A stretch of 64,000 nt of DNA. Origin: Mucidula mucida (lineage: Eukaryota; Basidiomycota; Agaricomycetes; Agaricales; Physalacriaceae). The DNA is taken from the NCBI GenBank assembly GCA_015501055.1, contig JADNYV010000049.1, forward strand, positions 124,001-188,000, written 5' to 3'. Each line of letters opens with the position of its first letter. Position 1 is the first letter of the stretch. Position numbers and translations under genes: made by a program. This document shows, piece after piece, positions 32,868 to 44,377 of the stretch. The notes beneath the pieces were generated by a model that searched no databases, was not told where the DNA came from, and saw only the letters and a program-made list of their open reading frames with translations.

Positions 32868-35795
32868 TCATGACCGTGATGTCGTTGCAATGGAAGGTTG
32901 CTGCTGCTTTTTCCGTCCTGCAGGAGTTTTCACTACCTGTATCTGACCAGCCTTGGCCTCCGCCGCCAGCTTCTGCCACTCATCAATTAGCTGCTGGCCT
33001 ACGAGCGGCTCAAGCTCAGTTCCATCCCTCGATACCTTCACCTCCCGATCCTTGTTCCAAGGATTCCGCAAATGCCTCGTCCGGAAGAATGGTAAGCGCT
33101 CTGTGCAAATCCATTCCACCTTGAACGACTCTCCCCAAGTCTCTCCTTCCGCCCGGCTTTCCTTGTTCTCCAGCCGCTCGTTCTCGTGATCTTCCTCCAA
33201 GACCTGCAGGTCGTCCTCGCTGGGCTGTTTCATGGCTCGAAGAGGAGCCTTCTCGTCCAAGTGAAACTCGTCATCGTCCGGTCCGACGAGAGCTGGTTGG
33301 CTTTTGGCAGCGAATACTTCAGGTTTGTATAAGCGCGTGTCGAGGCTATACTTTAATGCTGCGGGCTGAGGCGTGAACTTGCTGTGTCCTGTCCCAGTTT
33401 CTGCTGGGGCTGACTGGACTTCCATGGAATCCACGACGATCCTCTGTTCGGGGGTCGTCAACGGCTGTGGCGACTCTTCGACTAAGCGATGCTCCAACGC
33501 AGGGAAGAACGACTTCGATTCGACGCTAGTCTCCTCGGGTATCGTGTCACCTAGCACTGAATGACGACCGGTAACCGCGGACACGTTGGATGAAGTCGAA
33601 TCACCGCGTGATGCCCAGGACACCCTGTGCTCGCCTTGTAAAACAGATCCTGCCATTCTGAATGGCACAGATGGTCAGAATACTGTAACAATGTGCAGAA
33701 CCCTACTTACTTTGCGTACCCATAGAATTCGCCACTTTTATTCACCCCAAATACCAAATATACCTCTTTACTTGTGCGGTACGCTTGATCAAGGATCCCT
33801 TCGTTGTGCTTCTGCGTAGCCCACAAACCCTTTTGAACACTCAAATCCAAATCGTACTGCCGCAAAGTTTAGTTGATGCGTACACACTTGCGAAAACACG
33901 AACCTGTGTCAACGACTTCAGAATAAAGAAGCGTTTTGGAAAGTATTTGGTGAGAATGCTTGAGGTTGTTGACCCAAATGAGCCGGAATTACTCGATTGT
34001 GCAGCTGGTCTGATTGGCAAGTCCTCATCGCTGGGTAAACCCAAGGGAAGCGACACCCGCGAAGAACTTGCGGAGGGCGAATCGTCTGATGGTGTATGCG
34101 GTTCTTTGGCCTTCCCTTTTTGCTGTTTCACCCACTTCATGTGAAGCCCCATACCGCGTTGACCGCCAACTCCAGCTTTGAGGTCATCATCTTTTTGCCT
34201 GACGCGACAAACCAGTCTAGGACACCGAGGGTCGTTGGGGCGAAGAGCTTTGGCGTTGAACTGACTGATTGCCTTGTGTAGGTTTGCTTCAGACTCGTAG
34301 TTGACGAACGCGCAACTAGAGCGCGAAATTAAAAAGATGGACATGACGCCTGTTCGAACGTTGCCGTCACTCTGGTTGAAGAAACGCCACAGCTCATCGT
34401 GACTAGCATCACTCGGGACATTGCCGACCCACATCACCCATTCGGACCGATGCGAGGGAGGATTGGGGTGGTACGGACGACGAACTAGAGGCTTTTCTTG
34501 ATGAGGCCTGGAGACAGGCTCAGGTTCATTGGACGATGCAGATGACGGGGGAACCGTCTCGGGTGGAAAGCGCCCTGAAGGAGAAGGGGCGAGAGGAGAG
34601 GGTGTTATTGAAAATGAATTTGTCGAAGACAGAGGAGGACGTTGAGGAGAAAAGTTATCTGCTCCCGCGGCTTGAACCGGCGAATAAGCTACAGGATAAG
34701 GTCCACGGAACGGAGAAGGAGACCCATTGTAGAGTCGCGGCGACACTGGAGGCTGAACAAACCACCAAGGTGACGCGGGATCCAACTCGGCGGGAGGACT
34801 GTACGAAGAAAAATTCCCTCCGGGTGGAAAATAACTGTATGGAGGCTGGTATACTGGAGACGTGGGATATGTTTGCGAATACGCAGTTGGGGGATACGGG
34901 TACTGGCCTGCAGACGGCGGTGAATTTGAGTACCGCAAAACCTGAAATGGAGGGCCATTCGCATGTTGCGGCTGTGGAGCCGCTGCACTGTGTGAAGGCG
35001 AACTGTAGATCACAGGAAATGAATGTGAGCCAGAGTCTGTCGGCCCCGACGTCGGATAAATGGAAGGGAACATGGGAGGCTGATAGCCATGTGCGTTCAC
35101 CGGTATATGGTTATCGTATGCCTGTACGTACGAAAATTGGGGCTGAGGAGCTATGGGACCATTATAATGGCCAGGTGAGAACGACGACTGTCCATAAGGT
35201 GGCGCATTCGTGTTGAACTGTGCACTGGGCCCAGGAACAGGGTAATTTGTGTGTGAGGTGTCGTAACCTGGACTTGATCAATGAAGGGATCAAGTCTAAC
35301 AAGATGGAATACATACCGCGTCTCGGTTTGCGTCCTTGGTCAGAAGCGTCGCGAAGATGACCACTCTGCATAGATTTTGATGGACTTTCTAGAGCATGCC
35401 GCGATTCAGCGTCAGGATCTTGCAACAAAGGCGTGAGAGCAGGTAATGGATGATGTTGCGCTGGAGAGACATATTGTGTTAAGCCTTGTAAAATACTAGC
35501 ACTTGGGAGAATCGTACCAAGAGTACCTCTGGAACGCGTATCGGTAGGCTTAGCTGGACAAAATAAGACGTAAGAACATGAAATAAGAAAATGAACGAGA
35601 GTAAGTGGACGAGCCGTCCTGTTCAACGGAGGCAAAATGAAATATTGGATGCCGAGGGCACCGATATTTAGAGCTATTTGGCAGCGACCGGTATGATATC
35701 ATGGAGAACTCACGTCTTGACGCGTCGACAACAGCTGTCGCGTGTGGGCGGGGGGTCATATTCCTCAAGTGCACGTCGAAAACGGGTTCTACCAT
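32868..35795 (-). CDS. RRM and YTH domain RNA-binding protein
   Basis: YTH domains bind m6A or related RNA marks. Exons: 35714-35795, 35317-35553, 33904-35267, 33711-33856, 32868-33657; all frames agree without breaks. The N-terminal half is a Pro/Ser/Tyr-rich low-complexity region. An RRM follows (EWVMWVGNVPSDASHDELWR, CAFVNYESEANLHKAI), then the YTH fold: KRFFILKSLTQYDLDLSVQK, GLWATQKHNEGILDQAY, VYLVFGVNKSGEFYGYAKMA, later GESFKVEWICTERLPFFRT and NPWNKDREVKVSRDGTELEP. The Trp in GLWATQ and the Trp in VEWI fit aromatic-cage positions of the family. The domain carries a long acidic insert between its halves. It probably acts in RNA fate or meiotic RNA control. Confidence 0.88.
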
Positions 35796-36116
35796 TTTGG
35801 TTAGATCCTAGACATAATGAGCGTCAGCAACCGTGAATCAACCTTGAAACATCCTTTCTAAGAAGGGCGGTATGATTTGTGGCTTGCCTAACTAACGGGG
35901 GTTTAATCACCTACAATGTTGGTGTTGTAGGCGTTGTAGTCGCCCTTATCAAAGTCCGTATAGGGGGAAGAGAACAGAGCTATGTTTTGTGGGGTTTAAG
36001 TATAGCGGCTGTGTGCATCATGATATCATGGGTGACTCATAGGTCATGGCGTTCTTCGCGTTCGCCCCTTGGAGCCTAGTGGCCGTCGCTCTGGAGGCGT
36101 GAGGGCAGATATCCAA

Positions 36117-36457
36117 TCAATATCGTCCAGTAACATTTCGGACCAGGTCGATAGCGCAGCCAACCTCCGCCAGACCTGTCTCAAGAACGTTCAATTGCAA
36201 TCGAGCACTCTTTAAAACAAAAGTCGCACCGTATACAATACCTAGGCTCATTTCGATGCTAACAGACGCGGCATCTGGACAACTTGATCAACTGAATGTG
36301 CCAGACTTGGAAACTTGAAGTTGGCTGACGAGCCACGGGTGTAACGATTTCAATCGCTCCGCCGAGACTCCGCACGAGTCTAGACCTTCAGTAACAGTCA
36401 GTCCATCATACGAGATCCAAGTTGAAGGCTTACACGAACTACATGACGCACATTCAT
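36117..36457 (-). CDS. 80-residue unrecognised protein
   Basis: Assembled from three exons: 36436-36457, 36307-36385 and 36117-36258, joined by GT-AG introns of 50 and 48 nt, the same size as other introns here. The product begins MNVRHVVRLDSCGVSAERLK, continues LHPWLVSQLQVSNIEMSLG and LQLNVLETGLAEVGCAIDLV, and ends RNVTGRY. It is mostly helical in character and has no signal peptide. No family is recognised; its size and helical make-up resemble small subunits of larger complexes, which is only a guess. It lies between MED14 and the YTH gene, all on the minus strand. Confidence 0.6.
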
Positions 36458-36747
36458 ACTGATGTATCTTGTCCAGGAGAAGATTTCGGTACGATTCTAA
36501 GACCACCAACACCAAAATACTGGGGCGGGGCGCCGAGGGTCGGCCTTTACGATTTCTGCCTAGAAAAGGAAGAAAAGGTTCATGCTTGAAAAAGTGCCAA
36601 AACCACAACGAGGGGGAACCGAAAAGGAAGATGGCAGCTTTGAGGGGCGTCACTGCTTATGTTTGGCATCAGATCCCGCTGCTCCGTGCACGGCTAACGT
36701 TCTAACAATCGACCACGATTACTATTATACTATAAACACACAGTAAA

Positions 36748-39700
36748 TCACAACTCCATCTCCGAAGCGAGCTCCTTCGCCACCTGCTGGTGCAGCTCCT
36801 TCGCCAGCGGTCCAATCTCCTCCACCTTGCACACCATCGACACGTCCAGTCGACGCCCCGGTCCAGGCAAGTCCCGAAGGATTGACGAAAAATTGGGAAT
36901 CGGTTTGAGACCCACCGTCGAAACATCCTTCCCAAGATCCTTGGTAGAGAATAGAGAATACGACCCATCCAATATCGCTACACGCCTCTCCGTCATGAGA
37001 CGAAAGTCCAGGGCATGTGTGCGACTCCGCTTCTGATACAATACACGATACCATCCGGCACTCTTTGCAAAGACGTCCGCACCTTCCTCCTCAAGTGCGA
37101 CGACAATCGGAAGTGTGTTTCTCAGCAGCATAACGAGCCTCTGGACCGATAACGCAAGTCGCTCCGCATTAAGCACTGTCCTCAAGAATGGCTCCGCCTT
37201 GGAATGAGGGTTACCTTCGTCCCACCTCCCCCCAATGCGGCCAAATTTGAGTTCAAACGTGCTCCCACCCTGCTCCACGCACCGAACAGCAACAGTGAAA
37301 TCACCCTCGTACGCAAACACCACCTCGCGAAGATCAAACTCGAGTAACCGTATACCTCCGTCCATTTGCGCGACCGCGCGGGCAATGACCACCATCTTGC
37401 TCACCCGCGCCCACTCCTCTAGGAACTCGTCCACACATGTGTTCACGTTCTCGCTGAGGAATGACACCACGGCCTCCGTGGTGTCATAGATAATCCGCTT
37501 GGATGGCCGTATAATCCCCCCAGTGCCACCTCCCCGGATGTAGACATATTTCAATTTGACGCACGTCACCACTTGGGCACGCTTGTTAGGATCCTGCGAC
37601 CACCAATTGAGTGGTATGACGCGAATGTTGGGCATGGCTGCCTCCGCCGCAGGCGCTCCAGCGAGTATGTGCTGGGACTGCACGCATAATGAAGGAACCG
37701 AACGTGCCAAAGAGGACTGCAGTTCTGGCAAACAGAGGAAGGCGCAGGATTGACGTGTGTAAAGGGAATGTGTCGAATCTTGAATTGCTTCTCCACGTTC
37801 ACGTAGGCGACTCGAGCGCAGCAATAGCTGTAGAGCTCGCGGAGCACTGACGTCTCAAGGGTGTATCCCTTGCCCTCCATGGCACTGACATCCACACTGC
37901 GTTTGCGCTTCATTCCTGCGCGCGGATCGTCCTTCCCAAGCTCTTCCTGCTCGCCCATAATTCGTGAATAATCCAACCAGCCGACGTCATCCATAACCAT
38001 GCTGGTGTACATGGAATTCGGAATGATCTTGGTTTCTATGAGCGCGTACTTGTACTTGTCGTTTGTGACGACAACGACAAGATAGTGCTCAGGAAAGTAT
38101 TCCAGTTGTATATAGAGCGTTCCCCGAGCTTGTGAGCCAAGTTTTCGTAACTCTACGGTTCGTGTCAGTCTACGCGTAAGCTCAGAAAAATGAATCCGGA
38201 CCCTCTTTGACGAAGTTGCGAGTACGGTAGCATTGTAATCCTAGATATTGCGCCGTTTGCTCCGCCAAGTCGATAAGGGTCTAGTATAGTTGATAGCTTT
38301 GCCACAACAGCACCGAGTAGGGTACTTACAGATATGCGAAGCCGCATTAGGTAGTCCACCAGCCAATCAGGATGTTCAAGCAGTTGAGCGGTGAGAGCCG
38401 CGAATCGAGGACCACGTCCGGCCGAAGCAAGATCCCCAGTATCGCGTACATTGAGATGACCAGTTCTTGGATCCAGGGTTATGATGACAATTTCTTCCGC
38501 GCACAGGCGTATCCGAAGAGCACATGAAGAAGCTGAATATTACGTTCGTTTTCCACTGAAAGGCCAGGTACAAACTCCTCACCTTCGTCGACCAAGCTGA
38601 CAATCCCAGGCCCTCCAAACACGTTGCGAGATGGACCGTATCGAAGGTTCTCTTGCATTTTGGTTAGAATGCCCCGTGTATGTCTGGTTATTATGTTTGT
38701 CAAAAGTGATTGAAAGTCGAGGTCATCTGGATTCTGAATAACTTGTCAAACAAAAGCTTCACCGACGAGCACGGAGATTCCTACCACGGCAAGAATTTCT
38801 TGAGGCATCACTAAAGCGTCCTGTGGTATATGTACACCAAGCGCATTTGACTCTGGCTCCCATGTCACCTTGAATCGAAGCCCTTCAACCTCATCCGAAG
38901 GTCGCAAGTTTGCTAGCTTCGCTTTGTACTGAATTTCAGATAATATTCGATTTCGAGGCGTCCGATCCGGTTTCCCATTACTCTGTGCTTGGACAATTGC
39001 GATGGTCACTGTGCCTGCTAACAGAGGGATTCTACTCTGCCGCTGTTGTTGTTGTGGTCGATTACTTGCAGCCGCGCTTGGCTTCCGCCTGAAGCAAATA
39101 TGAAATACGCAATCCCAGGCAAAGAACTTGCACGTACACCCAGTAAGATACAGTCAACTGCTTGCGATCAGCAGTCATTTGTACTCGCATGTACTCTGCC
39201 CATCCAAGCGAACGCATCCGCTCAGCTTGGTACAGGAGAATCTCCAGCTGATAAGACAAGGACATCATTTCTGTGATGTACGTCAGACATGCCAGAAGGT
39301 AAGACGAAACATTTTACGCAAGAAGTTGAAAACCCTGACCAGCGGCGCGTCCACAAAACCTTCTGGAAGTGTCGGCTTTGTTGGAGGAGCGTAACCTGGA
39401 GGACGTTCGACGCCAGGCGGCAGAGGTTCCTCGGGTATTGGCACGTAATAACCCAACCGAGAGTCCGCTTCCTCTGTTATATAACGCTTCATTACTCCAG
39501 TCGGGATTCGGGGAAACTCTTGTATTCCAGTAGCGCCAGCGGTGATCAAGAATTCGGCGTGTACGAAGAACCAACCATCCGTCTTCTCCGACCCAGACGC
39601 ACACAAGGTGACCTGAAAAAGTTTTGGGACAGTGAACACAACGCGCCCGTTGGCAATCTTGTATTCGGACATTTCGATGGGAATGATTTCAGATAGCCTC

Positions 39701-40500
39701 AGTCGATAGCGCATGGCGTCCTCGAGATCACCAAGGGTTTTGAGAACTTGAGCATCAGTTAGTGGGGTCAAGGGAATCAGGGTTTTCTGTGACACGGACG
39801 TCAGTAGAGCTTTGCCATACTTGAGCTGGAGATCGACCTTGATAACTGTAGGAAGTCTTCGATATGAACCGGTGGTGAGGACGTCAAGGGACGTTAGTAG
39901 ATCGTGGTTCCGCAGTCTGTTCAAGAAATAAACATGACGGATGGCCAGCTGAGTGATACTGGTCGTACCGCGCCGGATCTAATCCTTCTCTTGCAAAGTT
40001 GATACCACCAACAGCGTCTGCAAATTGACGATTCTGATTCATCAAGAAAGCGGTGACATTCTGCGGACATTTCAAAACATGATCTATTGGAACGGAAGGC
40101 TGATCTACCATGCATTTTTGGACGGTGGCCGCGTCGCGCGACCATTTTGCTACAGCATAGAGTTTGACTATCTGCTTCTTAGTTTTAACCACCCAGTCTG
40201 CAAGAGTGCGTTTCCGCGCGCTATCGGACATGTTTGGCATTCTAGAGATGAGGGCATTTTGAACATGTGCTCAACAGCCACCAAATTAAGAACGCACGTT
40301 TCTGCCAGTTCTGATAGCTCTGCGTATATTGTCTGCATAACGCGTCCCAATAGATCTCCAAGATAGACTTGATCATTGGCAACAAATGGGAGTTCGCGTT
40401 CAAGCTGGTCGAGGGTGAATTCAGAGTTTCCGTTCATGTGAGGGCCGTTGCCATTTTCGATAGGATTTGTGTCAGCGGCCATTGTGCTCGCTGGATCCAT
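36748..40500 (-). CDS. MED14: Mediator complex subunit 14
   Basis: MED14/Rgr1 is the backbone subunit linking Mediator head, middle and tail. The N-terminal signature is clear: FTLDQLERELPFVANDQVYL, QTIYAELSELAET, MPNMSDSARKRTLADWVVKT, KQIVKLYAVAKW, NFAREGLDPARL, LPPGVERPPGYAPPTKPTLP, NFLQMMSLSYQLEILLYQAE. Later parts include CAEEIVIITLDPRTGHLNVR, GRGPRFAALTAQLLEHPDWL, and a long C-terminal half ending VAKELASEMEL. Introns near the start: 40242-40297 and about 39917-39968. One frame slip lies near 37751-37764 at a short GT/AC dinucleotide run. The start, at 40500, is 163 bp from the divergent SCYL1-like gene. Confidence 0.92.
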
Positions 40501-40663
40501 GAGAGGGTGGGATCATGAATAAGTGGGGGATGGAGGCGGGAAGAGGGACGGCTAGACCAGGAGAGTCATGGGTGATGGAGGTGAGAGGCAGAAACAAGAA
40601 ACGCCAATCGACTGCCCCACATGGCACAACTTTGATTGCCGGTTGGCCTTGTATCTCTTCACC
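40501..40663. promoter_or_regulatory. compact divergent promoter MED14 / SCYL1-like
   Basis: Only 163 bp separate the start codons of MED14 (-) and the SCYL1-like gene (+), so both promoters must share this stretch or extend into the neighbouring gene. No specific element was identified. Confidence 0.55.
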
Positions 40664-43600
40664 ATGGACTACCTCCGTAGTCTCGGCACTGTTTTAGTCA
40701 ACAAATCGGGCCTCAACCTACCATTCTCGCTTGGTCCAACCGTATCCTCGCTCGACGGAATATGCACCCTCTACGATGGCACCAAACGGGTCCGTGTATC
40801 CTCATTCAGTGGTCAATGTCTTTTACCTTCCACGTAGGATGATGGTAGCCCAGTCTCCGTCTTTGAATACGATTTCTCTCAGAAAAAGAACCTCGAACCT
40901 CTCGCAAAGAACGCCCTCCGAAAGCTTCGGACGACACGCCATCCCGATGTCCTCAAGTATATTGATGCTGTTGAATCCGATTCGACAATATTCATCATGA
41001 CCGAACGCGTTCGTCCCTTGCAAGCCGTCCTGGATTCGTGGTCCTTGAAGGGAAGCAAAGAAAGGGAAGACTGGTTGCTTTGGGGCCTTCACCGGGTCTC
41101 AGTATGTTTTGACTGTCATCAACTACTGATCGTGCTAATGACATCCAGGTCGCGTTGGCCTTTCTCAACGATCCCTGTGCCTCGACTCATGGAAACGTCC
41201 GCACTACATCCGTCTTCATATCACCCTCCGGCGAATGGAAACTTGGCGGTCTCGAAGTTTTGAGTAATCCAAGCGATGATGCCGCTGTTCTCTACGTGCG
41301 CGCCACTATCATCGACCATCTGTTCATACTTTAAATTCATATCCAAAGAACCTCGGAGGACTTCTTCCAAACGCAATGACATGGGCTGCCCCTGAAGTCA
41401 AGAAGAACGGGTGGTCATCATTGAAACAGTAAGACGCGCATCACAAATTACTTGAGTCTAACCTTACTTCAAGAGGGGACCCTTCCGCCGCAGACGCGTA
41501 CTCTCTTGGACTTCTGATCAATGCCGTCTTCAACCCAACAAATCACCCTCCTCCGACTGCGCATCCTCCTCATCCACCCCCAACAGCAGCATCTCGCGGG
41601 GAAATACCCACAGCAATATTCCCCCTCGTCAAAAATCTCCTCAACCCCTCAAATAAGGCTCGATGGTCACCCAAGCGATTCTTAGATGCTGGAATGGCCG
41701 ATTCAGGCTTCTTTTCCAGCAATAGACTCGTTCAAGTCTGCTCTGCGCTAGACAACTTCACACTAGGCAGCGAATCCGAGAAAAACGCGCTTCTGAGAAA
41801 TCTGAACGAATCGGCAGATTCCTTCCCTCCCGAGTTTGCAATGCATCGTATTCTGCCATCCCTTCTGAAGGCTCTTGAATTTGGAGGGGCTTCTGCTGCT
41901 ACAATGCTTCCTTTGGTGATCAAGTTTGGCAAGAACGTATCCTCCGATGAGTATCAAAACACTCTTGTTGCGCCACTCGTCAAGCTTTTCGCAAGCCCCG
42001 ACCGTGGGACGCGCATGGCGTTGCTGGACCAGCTACCAGAATATGTGGAGAAATTGGATAAGAAAACAGTAGACAAGATTTTCCCCCATCTGGTAATCTT
42101 TATCCAGTCTTTGCATATCCAGTGGACTGACACAATGCTTTCAACAGCAAACTGGATTTTCCGATACTGTCGCTCTCATTCGGGAAGCAACTGTCAAATC
42201 CGTCATATTACTAGCACCCAAGGTTTGGCCCTCTGTCTAGGCGCTGTAGTTGCATGGCTAACCTCTTTCATAGTTTAGTGACCGCGTCCTGAACAACGAC
42301 CTACTACGGCATCTTGCAAAGATGCAGACTGATCCAGAAGCTTCAATACGAACCAACACATGTATTCTTATTGGCCGGCTGGGCCCTACACTAGGGTACA
42401 ATACGAAGAAGAAGGTTCTCGTGCCGGCGTTCACTCGAGCTATCAAGGACACCTTTGTACACGCACGGGTGGCAGGCCTTATGGCTTTCATGGCGACGAT
42501 AGATTGCTTTGACGCTGAAGACTTGGCCACGAAAGTCATACCGAATCTGTCCTCTGCAATGATTGACAAAGAGAAGTACGCTCATATTAATGCTGCTTGG
42601 GTTGACAGTCTAAAGGTGTCGCTAGACTCGTTCGGGATCAAGCTTTCAAGGCTATGGATTTGTTCATTAAGAAGCTAGAGAGCCATGCTGCTACAATGGT
42701 GCGTGCTTGATCGCCTTTCCATCAACCATATTGACGTCTGGATAGCCTGAGACTGCCATCTCCGATGTGAACGACAAACTCGCTGCGATCACCGGAGCAG
42801 CACCCCAAGACGGAACGTTGGCCAATTCAGCAGCAGGAGCCGCTGGTGCGCTTGCAGGATGGGCCATCTCATCTATTGGTAAACGGGTACGTGTTCTCCT
42901 GTTTGTCCGCACACCCTTTTGATTCCAGCTCCATAGCTCGCTGCTACGGATATGCAAAGTGCGATCGGTGGGGCCACGATTGACCGCCCGACATCTGCGC
43001 CTCCTCCCGAAGATTCGCGCATCGGCAACCTTCGCCCAAGCCCTTTGCTGACTTCAGTGTCCGCCGCGAACTCGACTGTGACCACTCCTGCTGTTCCAGG
43101 GTTCTCCATCAAGCCCGCTTCTAGAGGCAAAGGGTTACAGTTGGGAGCACACAAGTCCTCAAGTGCCGTATCTGCAGCACTGATTGATCAATTGACTGAG
43201 GAGGTCGCGGCAGAGAATGACAATCCGTGGGGAGGCGATGATTTGATGGACGTTAACGCTGACGAAGATGATTGGAGTCAGTCAGATCTGCTTGCTCATA
43301 GTGTTCGTCTAATGCTTTCCACTCAGGTGCCTTTGAAGTCGCACCAGTACCGGTGGTTCAGCCGAAGCCTACTCCTGCATTCTTGAATGGCGGGAGCACA
43401 CTTTGTGAGTAGACGCTAGACCAAATGAATTGCCAACTAAACGAGCTTGGTAGCCTCCCATCAAACCAAATCTCCGCCAATGGCGAGATCGCGTAGTCCT
43501 CTCGTTGCAACAGCTGTGCACTCGCAAACAAGTTCGTCTGCCGACCAATGGGATAGCGATGCCGCATCCCCACCAACACCATCCGCACCTCTAACAAAAG

Positions 43601-43749
43601 AAGAGAGAGCAGCCGAGATGGCGCGGCGCAAGGAGGAAAGGAAACAGGTACGATGGCGGATATACTTGACCTTTCGCCGTTCTCATTGCCTTGTCTAGCG
43701 GATTGCCATGCTGAAGGAACAGAAGAAGACCGCCGCGAAGAAGTCATGA
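40664..43749 (+). CDS. CEX1: SCYL1/Cex1-type pseudokinase with HEAT repeats
   Basis: Kinase-like protein linked to tRNA export and COPI traffic in yeast and animals. Exons: 40664-40789, 40838-41101, 41149 onward, with further GT-AG introns to the last exon at 43699-43749. The degenerate kinase domain reads MDYLRSLGTVLVNKSGLN, KNALRKLRTTRHPDVLKYID, FIMTERVRPLQAVLD, WLLWGLHRVSVALAFLND, HGNVRTTSVFISPSGEWKLG and AMTWAAPEVKKNGW. The usual HRD and DFG are absent, as expected for this family. HEAT repeats follow (PLVKLFASPDRGTRMALLDQ, EASIRTNTCILIGRLGPTLG, LVRDQAFKAMDLFIKKLESH). The C-terminus is coiled and ends KEQKKTAAKKS, a lysine-rich end that recalls the basic COPI-binding tail. No frame breaks. 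Confidence 0.9.
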
Positions 43750-43815
43750 CACTAGTACGATGTTAGCATGGAATGGATTGTCAGTTTACATTGTACTTAC
43801 CTCGAGTACCTATAC

Positions 43816-44287
43816 CTATGTACTTTCTGTTTCTGTGGATTGCATTTCCTGTAAATCATCGATCGGGATCCGGACAAGCATATCGCGCGCAAGTTCTGTG
43901 TTGGCCGGGTCTTCCTCTCCCTCTCTTGATTTCACTGCTCAGAGTTATGGAACAAGCCTAGGACGTGGATACTACCACGTACAGAATAGGCCAAGGATTT
44001 GAAACATTTTGGGCCACTGTTCGAGGACTTGGCCAAAGACTAGAGAGTCCGGCTGAGTTAACTGTTTTTTTTTTCCATTCCGGGTGCGCACCTTCGCCGC
44101 CATCTGCCATCACGTCGAAATCGCCGGCAAGACTATTGATACGTTCGAGGTACTGCGCGCTAGCGCGTTCAAGCGCACTGACGGCCTCGAATTCCTTCTT
44201 CTTCTCTCTTTGTTTTGCGATTGCGGCGGCAGAGTTGACATTTGGCGCCTGGGAGGCGCGGTTTGGAGCGACGGACTGGCGCAGCAT
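43816..44287 (-). CDS. DAD2: DASH complex subunit DAD2
   Basis: DASH/Dam1 ring subunit, coupling kinetochores to microtubules in fungi. The start ATG at 44287 gives MLRQSVAPNRASQAPNVNSA, followed by AAIAKQREKKKEFEAVSALE, RASAQYLERINSLAGDFDVM, then after an intron VFGQVLEQWPKMFQILGLF, and after a second intron KSREGEEDPANTELARDMLV, RIPIDDLQEMQSTETEST. The coiled-coil plus QVLEQWPKMFQIL is typical for basidiomycete Dad2. It ends 66 bp from the SCYL1-like gene and starts 90 bp from HOP2. Confidence 0.88.
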
Positions 44288-44377
44288 GGTGGAAGGAGAC
44301 GAAAGAAGCAATTGGCCAAATCGGGGAATAATTCACCGTCATGTGATACCGCGTCTCTTGATCACCAACGACGACAA
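44288..44377. promoter_or_regulatory. 90-bp bidirectional gap DAD2 / HOP2
   Basis: The start codons of DAD2 (-) and HOP2 (+) are separated by only 90 bp, so the two must share promoter elements or use sequence within each other. No TATA box is evident in the gap. Confidence 0.6.

Noticed and set aside
34536..35216. 226-codon plus-strand frame opposite the YTH gene
   Set aside because: It overlaps the Pro/Tyr-rich exon of the YTH gene; its make-up is a reverse-strand shadow and no domain is seen.
38470..38610. Apparent frame break in MED14 before CAEEIVIITLD
   Set aside because: A 50-nt GTGAGG...TTCAG intron gives SSCALRIRLCAEEIV in frame, so no lesion is needed.
42560..42660. Apparent frame break in the SCYL1-like gene near MIDKEK
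   Set aside because: A 50-nt intron ending CGCTAG restores KLVRDQAFKAM; an earlier AG gave only a 33-nt intron and the wrong frame.
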